Assembly (NCBI RefSeq): GCF_900112695.1
Contig: NZ_FOMT01000001.1
Coordinates: forward strand, 372,001-436,000
Reading direction: 5' to 3'
Length of the DNA stretch: 64,000 nucleotides
Source: Paenibacillus catalpae
GTDB lineage: Bacteria; Bacillota; Bacilli; Paenibacillales; Paenibacillaceae
Positions 17,344 through 25,770 of this stretch are shown here, piece after piece. A program made the translations under genes and the position numbers. The notes beneath the pieces are model-generated. The model searched no databases. It was not told the origin of the DNA and worked only from the letters and a program-made list of their open reading frames with translations. Each line of letters starts with the position of its first letter. The first letter of the stretch is position 1.

Positions 17344-18937
17344 AGTGATGCTCGTGGATGATGATTATCCGGTAATCGAGCTGTTATCGGAAGTGGTAGA
17401 TTGGGAGAAGCTTGGCCTTGTCCTGTACGGCAAACACGAGAACGGGCTCGCGGCATGGGAGCATGTGCAGGAGGAAATACCGGATATTCTCGTTACCGAT
17501 ATCGGTATGCCCAAGATGGATGGTCTTGAGCTGGCGCAAAGAGTCAAGAAATTGAATCCGTCGGTTCGCATCGTCATCTTATCCTGTCACAGCGAGTTCC
17601 AGTATGCCCAGCAGGCGATGCGGCTTGATGTTCAGGATTATTTGCTCAAAGATCAGCTTGATCCGGAGGAATTGGTCCAGCTGCTGCAGAAGTTTAAGAA
17701 TGGCTTTGACGGCGAACGGCAAATGTTGTCGGAGCAAAACCGGATGAAGCGAATGGTGAGCGAAACGCAGGATTTGCGCAAGGAAAAGCTGTTCCGCGAG
17801 TTTGTTCAGCAGCCGCTTATTTCCGCGGAGCAATGGCAGCGAGACTTCGGATCTTACGGCTTATTCCAGCCCGGAGAGCTGTGTCTTCCCGTTGCCAGCT
17901 TTATCGAAAGCTATAATCTGATCAAAAACCGGTTCGATTCCGATCAGACCCTGCATTTTGCGATTAGTAACGTTATGGAGGAGCTGCTGGCCGAGCTGCC
18001 GCTGCGTGTTGTTCATATCGGCTACAGCAGCAGACAGTCCTTATTGCTCTTTGCTTTTAAGCCCGGCCTCAAGCAGAACGTGTATGATCAGGTACAATCA
18101 AGCCTTCAGACCGTGCAGCGGACCCTTGGTCAAGTGCTCAAAATTCAAATGGCATTCCTAATCGGTACGAGCTGCGACAATCCGCAGCTGCTGAAGCAGG
18201 CATTATGCAATCTGCTGAAAGCCGATGAACAGCGGTTTTATTTGTCCAAAGGGGAAGTCACCAAGTGGCAGAAGGATACGGAGAATGTATCAGGCCTGCT
18301 TACGATGTATGATCAGGCAGCAGCGGAAATTCGTGAAGCGCTTATGGCGAAGGACGGCGGGAAAATCGGGATTTTGGCCGGCAAATGGGAAGCGCATATC
18401 CGCACCGAGAGATATACATCGGAGGAAGTGCGCGACTGGGTGCTGAAGCTGCTCATCGATATGAGGCTGAAGCTGCACGCCATGCTGTTTGCGTCCCAAG
18501 CTTTAACAGCTGAGAAACTGCATAAGGAAATCGTTTATTTCGATTCGTTATGGGGTTTGTTTGAGTGGTTCCATACCCAGCTGCTGTCGTACATCGCCGC
18601 TAGAGACGAGGCGTTGCCGGTCAGCAAACGCCGCGAGGTGTCGGAAGCCCGCAAATATGTATCGATGAATCTGGGCAAACGGATAACGCTGGAGGAGGTA
18701 GCTGCGCATTTGCACATGAATCCGAGTTATTTCAGCCGATTCTTCAAGAAAGAGACCGGCCTGACCTTTATCGAATATGTAACGGATCAGAAGATTGAAC
18801 GGGCCAAGGAATTACTTGATCAGACGAATTATTATGTAAGCGAGATTTGCGAGATGCTTGGCTACGACAATCAGAGTTATTTTATTAAGACATTCAAGGC
18901 ACAGACAGGGCTAACGCCAACCGAATACCGCGGTTAG
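17336..18937 (+). CDS. Response regulator, YesN type (REC + AraC)
   Basis: Encodes 533 residues. The receiver domain (1-120) has the acidic pocket D8-D10, the phospho-acceptor Asp55 (VTDIGMPKMDG) and Lys105 (YLLKD). A long middle region is followed by an AraC-type DNA-binding domain (about 430-530) with both helix-turn-helices (LEEVAAHLHMNPSYFSRFFK and EICEMLGYDNQSYFIKTFK). It overlaps the kinase gene by 8 bases, so the two are co-translated. It is the likely activator of the two promoters with shared AAGTC/GTAAARATA elements upstream. Target assignment is inference. Confidence 0.93.
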   Translation: MYKVMLVDDDYPVIELLSEVVDWEKLGLVLYGKHENGLAAWEHVQEEIPDILVTDIGMPKMDGLELAQRVKKLNPSVRIVILSCHSEFQYAQQAMRLDVQDYLLKDQLDPEELVQLLQKFKNGFDGERQMLSEQNRMKRMVSETQDLRKEKLFREFVQQPLISAEQWQRDFGSYGLFQPGELCLPVASFIESYNLIKNRFDSDQTLHFAISNVMEELLAELPLRVVHIGYSSRQSLLLFAFKPGLKQNVYDQVQSSLQTVQRTLGQVLKIQMAFLIGTSCDNPQLLKQALCNLLKADEQRFYLSKGEVTKWQKDTENVSGLLTMYDQAAAEIREALMAKDGGKIGILAGKWEAHIRTERYTSEEVRDWVLKLLIDMRLKLHAMLFASQALTAEKLHKEIVYFDSLWGLFEWFHTQLLSYIAARDEALPVSKRREVSEARKYVSMNLGKRITLEEVAAHLHMNPSYFSRFFKKETGLTFIEYVTDQKIERAKELLDQTNYYVSEICEMLGYDNQSYFIKTFKAQTGLTPTEYRG

Positions 18938-18949
18938 GAGGAGAGGAAC

Positions 18950-20779
18950 TTGCGGATGATCTATGAATGGAAGCAGGATGTGCTGGAAGAGTGGCTGAAG
19001 GGTCAGCCGGCAGCAGCCAGCAGTTTGTATACGTACTCCGGTAACCGCCTTAATTGGCGCGGGATGACGGAGTCCCCGTCATATGCGGAGATAATCGGGG
19101 AGATTAGTAGGGAGGGAAATCGCCTGCTGGGGTGTCCAATTCCCGCTCTGAGCCAAGAGATTTATGATCTGTTTGAAACAAACGGAAACCGCCTTGTCTA
19201 TGAAGGGCTGTATTTCGAGCGCAGGAGCCGGCTTACATCGTTTGCGCTGCTGCATTGCCTCTATCCGGATGTGTCTGAATATCGCCAGTCTCTAATGGAA
19301 ACGATCGAAGCGATTCTGGAAGAGATGACCTGGTGTCTGCCGGCACATATGAGAGGGCAGTCTGTTGACCGCCATATTGACTTATTTGCTTCCGAGACCG
19401 GCTTTGCCTTGGCGGAGATTCTCACGATAACAGAATCATCGCTTCCATTGGCACTTCGGGAAGCCATTACTGCACAGATTGAGCGAAGATTGTTCATTCC
19501 TTATCTGGATGATCAATATCCGCCTTATCATTGGGAGACGGCCGACCATAACTGGGCAGCGGTATGCGCAGGATCAATCGGATCGGCGGCCTTGCTGCTT
19601 GAGCTTGATTCGGACCGGAAGGCGGCCGTTATTCAGCGGGCAGTCGGGACGATGAATCATTATTTATCCGGCTTCGGGGAAGACGGTGCATGCGCCGAAG
19701 GGCCTGGTTACTGGAACTACGGATTTGGCTACTACGTTTATTTCGCAGATCTCTTGAAGCGTGCTACCGGAGGCAAGGCGGATATGCTAAATTCCGAGCA
19801 TGTACGGAACATTGCGAGGTTCCAACAAAAAGCTTACTTGGTGCAAAACCGTCCGGCCAACTTCTCGGATGCAGCTCCGCATGTAAGCGTAAACATAGGT
19901 TTGTCTGATTATCTGGCTTCCCACATTGAGGGAGTAACCATTGCTCCTATATCCATCCGGGCAGGCTTTACAGATGATCATTGCAGCCGCTTTGCCCATG
20001 CGCTCCGCAATCTGGTCTGGTACAGGCCGGATGCTCCAAGACAGGCGGATTGGGCTGGCGGCAGCTGGTATTTGGCTGATGCACAGTGGTTGATTTCAAG
20101 AGTCAGCCATACAGCAGGCAGCTTCGGCTTTGCGGCCAAAGGCGGACATAACAATGAACCGCATAATCATATCGACGTTGGTCATTATATTCTGATTGCC
20201 GATGATGACCCGGCATTTGCCGCGGATCTTGGAAGCGGGGAATATACGGCGCAATACTTTGGCGAAGTCCGTTATAACTATGACTGCACAGGAGCGCAAG
20301 GACATTCCCTGCCGATTGTGAAGGGGCAGCTTCAAACGGCTGGCGCGGAAAGTGCGGCGTTTGTTACATGTGTCGAGCAAGGAGAGACCGAGGACCGGTT
20401 CGAGCTGGAGCTCGCGGCTTGTTACCCGGGCAGCGGACTTTCCTCTTACGAGCGGCAGTTCATCTGGCGCAAAACCGGACTTCCGGAACTCGACGTAACG
20501 GATACGTTCCGGTTCAGTCTGGAAGGCGGAGCGATTACGGAAGTGATCGTAAGCAAATGCGTGCCGAATGTACTTGCGGAAGGCCAGATTATGCTGAAGG
20601 GCATCCGTCATTCGGTCCTCCTGTCTTATGAACCGGGGACTCTGGATGTTTCTATTGCAGAACGCCTCTACTCGAATCATTCCGGTCAGGAAGAAAGCTA
20701 TTATCGCATTTCTCTTATTTCGAAAGACGAAGCATCCCTTGACCATACCTTTAAACTGAACTTTAAATTTCAAGAATAG
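18950..20779 (+). CDS. Heparinase II/III-like protein, cytoplasmic
   Basis: Encodes 609 residues. TTG 18950 is chosen because AGGAGGAGAG lies just upstream. It has an N-terminal alpha/alpha toroid (about 60-370, with HWETADHNWAAVCAGSIG) and a C-terminal beta-sandwich with the signature HNNEPHNHIDVGHYIL (about residues 399-414), typical of the heparinase II/III-like fold of polysaccharide lyases (PL12, 15 and 21 relatives). There is no signal peptide, so it acts on oligosaccharides after import. It would cleave uronic-acid linkages by elimination and leave a 4,5-unsaturated uronyl end, which is the substrate of the GH88 enzyme encoded next. The exact polymer cannot be named. Confidence 0.85.
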   Translation: MRMIYEWKQDVLEEWLKGQPAAASSLYTYSGNRLNWRGMTESPSYAEIIGEISREGNRLLGCPIPALSQEIYDLFETNGNRLVYEGLYFERRSRLTSFALLHCLYPDVSEYRQSLMETIEAILEEMTWCLPAHMRGQSVDRHIDLFASETGFALAEILTITESSLPLALREAITAQIERRLFIPYLDDQYPPYHWETADHNWAAVCAGSIGSAALLLELDSDRKAAVIQRAVGTMNHYLSGFGEDGACAEGPGYWNYGFGYYVYFADLLKRATGGKADMLNSEHVRNIARFQQKAYLVQNRPANFSDAAPHVSVNIGLSDYLASHIEGVTIAPISIRAGFTDDHCSRFAHALRNLVWYRPDAPRQADWAGGSWYLADAQWLISRVSHTAGSFGFAAKGGHNNEPHNHIDVGHYILIADDDPAFAADLGSGEYTAQYFGEVRYNYDCTGAQGHSLPIVKGQLQTAGAESAAFVTCVEQGETEDRFELELAACYPGSGLSSYERQFIWRKTGLPELDVTDTFRFSLEGGAITEVIVSKCVPNVLAEGQIMLKGIRHSVLLSYEPGTLDVSIAERLYSNHSGQEESYYRISLISKDEASLDHTFKLNFKFQE

Positions 20780-20789
20780 GTGGAATCAG

Positions 20790-21950
20790 ATGATGAATAC
20801 AACTGCTGCAAGTCAGATCGAGACTGCTCCATGGATTAATGAAGCCTGGGAACAAACCGTGAAGAAGGTACTGCGGACAAGCTCTCGTATTGGTGCCGAG
20901 TTCCCGCATGCGAGCCAAGGCGGCACGTACGTGCTGGAAGCTCCGCATTGGTGGACCGCCGGCTTCTGGCCTGGATTGTTATGGCTGCTGCATGAGGGAG
21001 AAGGGAATGCAAACTTGCCGTTCCGCCAAATTGCCGAAGAGTGCGAGCGGAAGCTGGATGAGGTGCTGGACGGTTATGACCGTCTGGATCACGATATCGG
21101 GTTTATGTGGCTGCTGACGAGCGTCATCAATTATAAATTGAACGGCGCGGAAGGATCTCGGAGAAGAGCGCTTAAAGCAGCTAACTATTTAATGGGACGC
21201 TTTAACCTGAAGGGCAATTTCATTCGAGCGTGGAACCCTTGGAGCGAAGGGGAAGACAACAGCGGCTGGGCAATTATCGACTGCGCGATGAACGTACCGC
21301 TGCTGCAATGGGCATCCCGCGAGACCGGCGATCCTAGATACAGCCATGTTGCGGAAGCGCACATGGGGACGGTGCTCAATCATTTCATCCGTACGGACGG
21401 ATCGGTCCGCCATATTGTCCGGTTTGATTCGCAATCCGGTGAAGTAGCCGAGTATATCGGCGGCCAAGGCTTTGGGCCGGAGTCGGCATGGTCCCGCGGA
21501 ACGGCATGGGCGTTATATGGTCTGACATTGGCAGCAAAGCATACGGGCCGGCAGGAATTTCTCGATGCGGCCAAACGGGTATCGCATTTCTTCCTTTCGC
21601 AGCTTTCGGAAGACAGCGTACCGGTATGGGATTTCCGCGCGCCGGAGGAGACGAAGGTGCTTCGCGATTCTTCGGCAGGCGCTTGCGCGGCATGCGGCTT
21701 GCTGCTGCTCGCCGAGCTGGTGCCATCAGCTGAAGCGTCCAGCTACAGCAGCGCCGGGGAGCGGATTCTAAAGTCTCTGTATCAGAACTACGGCTCGTTT
21801 GATCAAGACGAAGAAGAAGGACTTATTTTGCATGGCACAAGTCATTATCCGGAACGCAAAAACATGGATGTGCCGCTTATCTACGGCGACTACTTCTTTG
21901 TGGAAGGTCTCGCCCGCTTAAGAGGAGGCGTCACGATTCCATGGGAATAA
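20790..21950 (+). CDS. Unsaturated glucuronyl hydrolase, GH88
   Basis: Encodes 386 residues forming the alpha6/alpha6 barrel of GH88. Asp102 (LDHDIGFMWL) and Asp164 (AIIDCAMNVPLLQWA) match in context and spacing the two catalytic Asp residues known for Bacillus UGL (62 residues apart here). Other hallmarks are PHWWTAGFWPG near the start and WSRGTAWALYGL. It removes the unsaturated uronic acid left by a polysaccharide lyase through hydration of the double bond. No signal peptide is present. It follows the heparinase-like gene by 10 bases and overlaps the DUF2264 gene by 10 bases, so the three are one operon. Confidence 0.93.
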   Translation: MMNTTAASQIETAPWINEAWEQTVKKVLRTSSRIGAEFPHASQGGTYVLEAPHWWTAGFWPGLLWLLHEGEGNANLPFRQIAEECERKLDEVLDGYDRLDHDIGFMWLLTSVINYKLNGAEGSRRRALKAANYLMGRFNLKGNFIRAWNPWSEGEDNSGWAIIDCAMNVPLLQWASRETGDPRYSHVAEAHMGTVLNHFIRTDGSVRHIVRFDSQSGEVAEYIGGQGFGPESAWSRGTAWALYGLTLAAKHTGRQEFLDAAKRVSHFFLSQLSEDSVPVWDFRAPEETKVLRDSSAGACAACGLLLLAELVPSAEASSYSSAGERILKSLYQNYGSFDQDEEEGLILHGTSHYPERKNMDVPLIYGDYFFVEGLARLRGGVTIPWE

Positions 21951-23785
21951 AGACGCCAATTGCAGCTAACCCGCTGCGTTGCAGAGCGGATCTTGAGCTG
22001 GCGTTCAACCAGCTGGCGAAGCCGCTGCTGCCGTATTATTCAGCCGGGGGAGCGCGCCTTGAGCTAAATGGATCAGGCGCAGGACAAGCGCCCGATGTTG
22101 CCCAGATGGAAGGCTTCTCCCGAATGGTGTGGGGGCTGGCGCCACTCGCGGCAGGTAGCGGTAAGATTGACGATGAGCTGCTGCAGATCGTGCTGAAAGG
22201 AATTACGAACGGGACGGATCCCGGGCATAAGGAGTACTGGGGTGAAGTCGCAGATTATGATCAACGTCTTGTGGAGATGGCTTCGCTTGGACTGGCATTA
22301 GCGATTGCTCCGCAGCGCTTATGGGAGCCGCTTAGTGCTGAAGCGAAGCAGCATTTCTATAATTGGCTGAACCAGATTAACGCGCGAAAGGCACATGATT
22401 GTAACTGGCTGTTTTTCCATGTACTCGTGAATGTAGGCTTCTACAAACTTGGCCTGCCGCACGCGAAGGATCAGCTGGAAGCGAACCTGAACCGTCTTGA
22501 GGAATTTTATCTGGGGGATGGCTGGTACGAAGACGGTGTTAATGGGCATAGCGATTATTATGTGCCGCTGTCCTTCCATTACTGCGGACTTATCTATGCG
22601 GCGCTAATGAAGGAAGAGGATCCGGAACGGACAGCACGCTTTGAGGAGCGGGGAATGGTGTTTGCACGGCAATTCGCGAACTGGTTCGCGGAGGACGGCC
22701 GGGCGCTTCCTTACGGGCGCAGCCTGACCTACCGGTTCGCACAGGGAGCTTTGTGGGGAGCGTATGCCTTTGCCGGCGTTCAGCCATTTGAGCCCGGCGT
22801 GATAAAAGGGTTGTATTTGCGCCATCTGCGCTGGTGGTTAAGTCAGCCGATTTTCTCTTCAGATGGCGTACTAACAGTAGGGTACAGCTACCCGAATCTG
22901 ATTATGGCGGAAAATTATAACGCGCCCGGCTCCGTTTATTGGGCGATGAAAGCCTTCCTGCCTTTGGCATTGCCGGAGGACGATCCGTTCTGGCAGGCAG
23001 AAGAACTTCCGCTTCCTGAACTTCCGGAAGTAACGGTTCAGCAGGCTCCACATCTGGTGATCTGCAGGCAAAGCGAGCGGGATCATATAGCAGCCTTTAA
23101 TGCCGGCCATCGGAGTACAAACGAGCATACCCATACTTCAGCGAAGTACGAGAAGTTTGTTTACTCTGCATCGTTTGGCTTCAGTGTGCCGCGGGCGGAA
23201 TGGGGCTTGTCTCAAGGGGCATTCGACTCCATGCTTGCATTAAGCGAGGGAGATAACCTGTACCGTGTCCGCCGGAAAAATGAAGAGACCGATATAGACG
23301 GCGATATACTAATCTCGGTGTGGAAGCCTTGGAGGGATGTAACGGTTACGACTTATCTGGTTGCCGGCCTGCCGTGGCATTTGCGGATCCACCGGATCGA
23401 GACGGCAAGAGAGCTGGATGTTGCCGAGGGTGGTTTTGCCCTTCCGCTGGATCCTTCGCTTGTGGTGAGCAGACCATCAGGCAGCGTGATTGGCCTTGCC
23501 GGATTTGGCAGCAGCGGAATATCGGGGATTCACGGATATGAACGGGCAGAACTGATTTCGGTTCAGTCCAATACAAACCTGATGCATCAACGGACGGCGA
23601 TTCCTACGCTCCAGGCAATGCTCGAACCGGGAAAACATCTTCTGATTTCTGCTGTTTATGGAGAACCGGGTGCCAAAGACGTGGTGAATCCCGATCAATG
23701 GCGTGAGCGGATTAAGCTGTCAGTTGATGCCGGTCAGATCATGGTGGCCAGTCCTTCCGGCAAAGAAATCATCATTAGACGATAA
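21941..23785 (+). CDS. DUF2264 family protein
   Basis: Encodes 614 residues of the DUF2264 family, recognised by the opening NPLRCRADLELAFNQLAKPLLPYYS, the barrel motifs HDCNWLFFHVLVNVGF and DGWYEDGVNGHSDYYVP, and a C-terminal beta domain with NEHTHTSAKYEKFVYS. DUF2264 proteins have a toroid plus beta-sandwich layout like polysaccharide lyases and occur in uronate or glycosaminoglycan loci. Activity is not established as far as I know. The gene overlaps the GH88 gene by 10 bases. No signal peptide is seen. It is probably a further enzyme on the same imported oligosaccharide. Confidence 0.85.
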   Translation: MGIKTPIAANPLRCRADLELAFNQLAKPLLPYYSAGGARLELNGSGAGQAPDVAQMEGFSRMVWGLAPLAAGSGKIDDELLQIVLKGITNGTDPGHKEYWGEVADYDQRLVEMASLGLALAIAPQRLWEPLSAEAKQHFYNWLNQINARKAHDCNWLFFHVLVNVGFYKLGLPHAKDQLEANLNRLEEFYLGDGWYEDGVNGHSDYYVPLSFHYCGLIYAALMKEEDPERTARFEERGMVFARQFANWFAEDGRALPYGRSLTYRFAQGALWGAYAFAGVQPFEPGVIKGLYLRHLRWWLSQPIFSSDGVLTVGYSYPNLIMAENYNAPGSVYWAMKAFLPLALPEDDPFWQAEELPLPELPEVTVQQAPHLVICRQSERDHIAAFNAGHRSTNEHTHTSAKYEKFVYSASFGFSVPRAEWGLSQGAFDSMLALSEGDNLYRVRRKNEETDIDGDILISVWKPWRDVTVTTYLVAGLPWHLRIHRIETARELDVAEGGFALPLDPSLVVSRPSGSVIGLAGFGSSGISGIHGYERAELISVQSNTNLMHQRTAIPTLQAMLEPGKHLLISAVYGEPGAKDVVNPDQWRERIKLSVDAGQIMVASPSGKEIIIRR

Positions 23786-23848
23786 AGGATGAACCGCTCC
23801 CGCCCAAGCTGCATACGCTATTGGCAGAAGCCTACTGGGGGAATGCCA

Positions 23849-23950
23849 ATGAAAAGCATCACAGCACCAAGCGGCCGCAGGCCGTCGTTAACGACCTTTG
23901 TTCTTGTCCTTTATGTGCTTCTTGTTATTTTGCTGTTTTTTTGTTTTTAA
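23849..23950 (+). CDS. Very small membrane peptide (33 residues), possible sporulation peptide
   Basis: ATG 23849 follows a strong GGGGG box (23836-23840) at 8 bases and opens 33 codons: MKSITAPSGRRPSLTTFVLV then a hydrophobic run to the end (LYVLLVILLFFCF). The form, a short basic head and one C-terminal helix, resembles the small YjcZ-like or similar spore membrane peptides of Bacillales. Only general shape, not clear homology, supports that. It ends just before a terminator and borders the DUF1657/SpoVA region. It is not part of the polysaccharide operon by any visible signal. Confidence 0.5.
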   Translation: MKSITAPSGRRPSLTTFVLVLYVLLVILLFFCF

Positions 23951-23960
23951 TCCATAAGGA

Positions 23961-23997
23961 AAAAATGGCCGTGCGGATTGTCTGCACGGCCATTTTT
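23961..23997. terminator. Bidirectional rho-independent terminator
   Basis: A perfect 14-bp stem (AAAAATGGCCGTGC at 23961-23974 with its complement at 23984-23997) has an A-run on one side and a T-run on the other. It serves the small + strand gene and the DUF1657 gene ending at 24004 on the - strand. Confidence 0.88.
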
Positions 23998-24003
23998 AAT
24001 TGC

Positions 24004-24210
24004 CTAGAAGCCAATATATTGAGGCTCTTCGCTTTCAAGCTCCTTCACACGGCCGGCTACTTGATCGACGATGGATTGCGTCTGCTGTGCAGCCTGCTCG
24101 AACATTTGCTTGGCTGCTTTATTCTCGGTTGACAAAGCGAATTGCTCCAGGCTTGCCTGCGCGCTCTTCAAAGAGGCAACGCATGTTTTTACATCGGATG
24201 CTACGGTCAT
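24004..24210 (-). CDS. DUF1657 protein (spore-associated, spoVA2mob type)
   Basis: Encodes 68 residues starting MTVASDVKTCVASLKSAQAS and ending EEPQYIGF, a full-length DUF1657 protein with helical, heptad-like character. The ATG at 24210 is chosen over the longer frame from 24240 because AAGGAGGTG lies 6 bases before it. DUF1657 genes accompany SpoVA and YetF-like genes in spore heat-resistance clusters of Bacillus. A second copy of the same domain is fused to the C-terminus of the 2Duf protein encoded divergently next door. The molecular role is unknown. Confidence 0.85.
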   Translation of the reverse strand: MTVASDVKTCVASLKSAQASLEQFALSTENKAAKQMFEQAAQQTQSIVDQVAGRVKELESEEPQYIGF

Positions 24211-24289
24211 GTCCAACACCTCCTTAAGAACTGACAACAAAACTAATATGGCAGGCTTCCTCCTATGGCATTCATGGGAATTAACGCCA

Positions 24290-24360
24290 GGTTCACCTGA
24301 ACCATTTTCCTTCTGTGGAAAATGGTTATTCGTGTTGCGGCACCGCTTTTGACAAATAAT
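24290..24360. promoter_or_regulatory. Intergenic dyads and TTGACAAATAAT box before 2Duf
   Basis: The 186-bp divergent spacer holds the inverted repeat GGTTCA-CC-TGAACC (24290-24303), an 11-bp perfect stem (AACCATTTTCC at 24300-24310 with 24317-24327), and the 12-mer TTGACAAATAAT (24349-24360). The 12-mer ends 36 bases before the 2Duf start. The same 12-mer recurs 36 bases before the second spoVAC. No convincing -10 box or forespore (sigma-G) consensus was found by eye. Confidence 0.4.
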
Positions 24361-24396
24361 CTTAACGTAGTAATAAGCGACAGGGGGACTCGAATT

Positions 24397-25257
24397 GTGC
24401 AGGACTGGTTAGAGATTTCTCTACGTACTTTACTGGCGATATTTGTCCTTTTTATTCTGACGAAGATCGTTGGAAAGCGGCAAATCTCCCAGCTTTCGTT
24501 CTTTGAATACATCACCGGGATTTCCATCGGCAACCTGGCAGCGTACGTATCGCTGGATCTGGAAGCCACGTGGTACTTGGGTTTGATCTCACTGGGGGTA
24601 TGGGTTGCCGTTTCCTTTGGCATTGAATATCTACAATTGAAGAGCAAAAAAGCCCGTGATCTCATTGACAGTAAAGCGACCGTTCTGATCAAAGGCGGCA
24701 AGGTGCTGGAGGACAACCTGAAGAAGGAACGGTTAACCACCGACGAGCTTCTTGAACAGCTGCGCAAAAAGAATGCATTCCGCGTAGCTGATGTCGAATT
24801 TGCCATTATGGAGCCCAGCGGAGATATCAGCGTGCTGCTGACGAGGGAGAATCAGCCGATTACCCCGGCGCATCTGGGTATTAAGGTGGCTCCGGAACAT
24901 GAACCTCAGACCGTCATTATGGATGGCAAAATCATGGATGAGCCGTTGTCTACTGTCGGCCTTAACCGCAGATGGCTCACAACCGAGCTCGAGAAGATAG
25001 GTGTATCGCTCGATAATGTCTTCATCGGTCAGGTTGATGCTTACCGTCAGCTGTATGTGGATTTGTATGACGACCATATTAAAGTACCGCAGCCACAGCT
25101 TAAGGCCGAGCTGTACGCCTCGTTGAAGAAAATCGAAGCGGATCTGGAGCTGTTCGGGCTGTCGACCCAAAACACGGAAGCCAAACACATGTACGAACGA
25201 TGCGCGCAAGAAATGCAGCAGGTCATCACGAAAATGAAGCCTCTTCTGCATCATTGA
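24397..25257 (+). CDS. 2Duf: DUF421 membrane protein fused to DUF1657
   Basis: Encodes 286 residues from GTG 24397, chosen for the AGGGGGACT box 8 bases upstream. The N-terminus has three membrane helices (about 5-90) with the YetF/DUF421 pattern TKIVGKRQISQLSFFEYITGISIGNLAA. A cytoplasmic DUF421 C-domain follows (about 95-215: LIDSKATVLIKGGKVLEDNL). The last 55 residues (AELYASLKKIEADLELFGLS) are a DUF1657 domain. This fusion is the 2Duf protein of the spoVA2mob operon, which is reported to raise spore wet-heat resistance and slow germination in Bacillus. It is directly upstream of spoVACDE, as in that operon. Confidence 0.88.
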   Translation: MQDWLEISLRTLLAIFVLFILTKIVGKRQISQLSFFEYITGISIGNLAAYVSLDLEATWYLGLISLGVWVAVSFGIEYLQLKSKKARDLIDSKATVLIKGGKVLEDNLKKERLTTDELLEQLRKKNAFRVADVEFAIMEPSGDISVLLTRENQPITPAHLGIKVAPEHEPQTVIMDGKIMDEPLSTVGLNRRWLTTELEKIGVSLDNVFIGQVDAYRQLYVDLYDDHIKVPQPQLKAELYASLKKIEADLELFGLSTQNTEAKHMYERCAQEMQQVITKMKPLLHH

Positions 25258-25282
25258 TCATAAGTGTCAGGAGGTAAGCTAG

Positions 25283-25768
25283 ATGTCCAGTAATAATAAG
25301 AAATTAACACCGGCTCAGCAGGAGTATCAGACATTAGCCAAAAAGCACGAGCCAAAAAGGCCCGTTCTCATCAACTGCCTTAAAGCTTTTCTTGTCGGCG
25401 GAACGATCTGCATTTTTGGTCAGGCCGTGCAGGAAATGTTTGTTCATTGGGCTGGCTTTGATGAGAAGAAGGCCAGCAATCCGACCGTGGCGGTCTTAAT
25501 CTTTCTGTCGGTTGTGCTAACCAGCCTTGGGATTTACGATAAGTTAGCCCAATGGGCAGGAGCCGGCTCTGCCGTTCCGGTTACCGGATTTGCCAATTCG
25601 ATGTCCTCCGCTGCAATTGAACACCGGAGTGAAGGACTCGTATTAGGCGTAGGCGGAAAAATGTTTAAAATCGCCGGTCCCGTTATCGTCTTTGGCGTAG
25701 TCGCCGCATTTGTAGTCGGCATTGTCCACCTTATCTTTAATCCTGGCGCCGTTGGGGGAGGTCACTGA
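25283..25768 (+). CDS. spoVAC: Stage V sporulation protein AC (copy 1)
   Basis: Encodes 161 residues with a soluble N-terminus (1-30) and four predicted membrane helices. The conserved loop AGSAVPVTGFANSM-SSAAIEHRSEGLVLGVGG identifies SpoVAC. SpoVAC is a pore component of the inner spore membrane channel that moves dipicolinic acid and calcium during sporulation and germination. Its stop is 2 bases before the spoVAD start. A second, diverged spoVAC lies about 2 kb downstream. This copy ends GAVGGGH. Confidence 0.93.
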   Translation: MSSNNKKLTPAQQEYQTLAKKHEPKRPVLINCLKAFLVGGTICIFGQAVQEMFVHWAGFDEKKASNPTVAVLIFLSVVLTSLGIYDKLAQWAGAGSAVPVTGFANSMSSAAIEHRSEGLVLGVGGKMFKIAGPVIVFGVVAAFVVGIVHLIFNPGAVGGGH

Positions 25769-25770
25769 CC

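Noticed and set aside
24300..24327. Perfect 11-bp hairpin as a terminator
   Set aside because: No T-run follows on either strand and it lies in a divergent promoter region, so an operator or RNA leader role is more likely.
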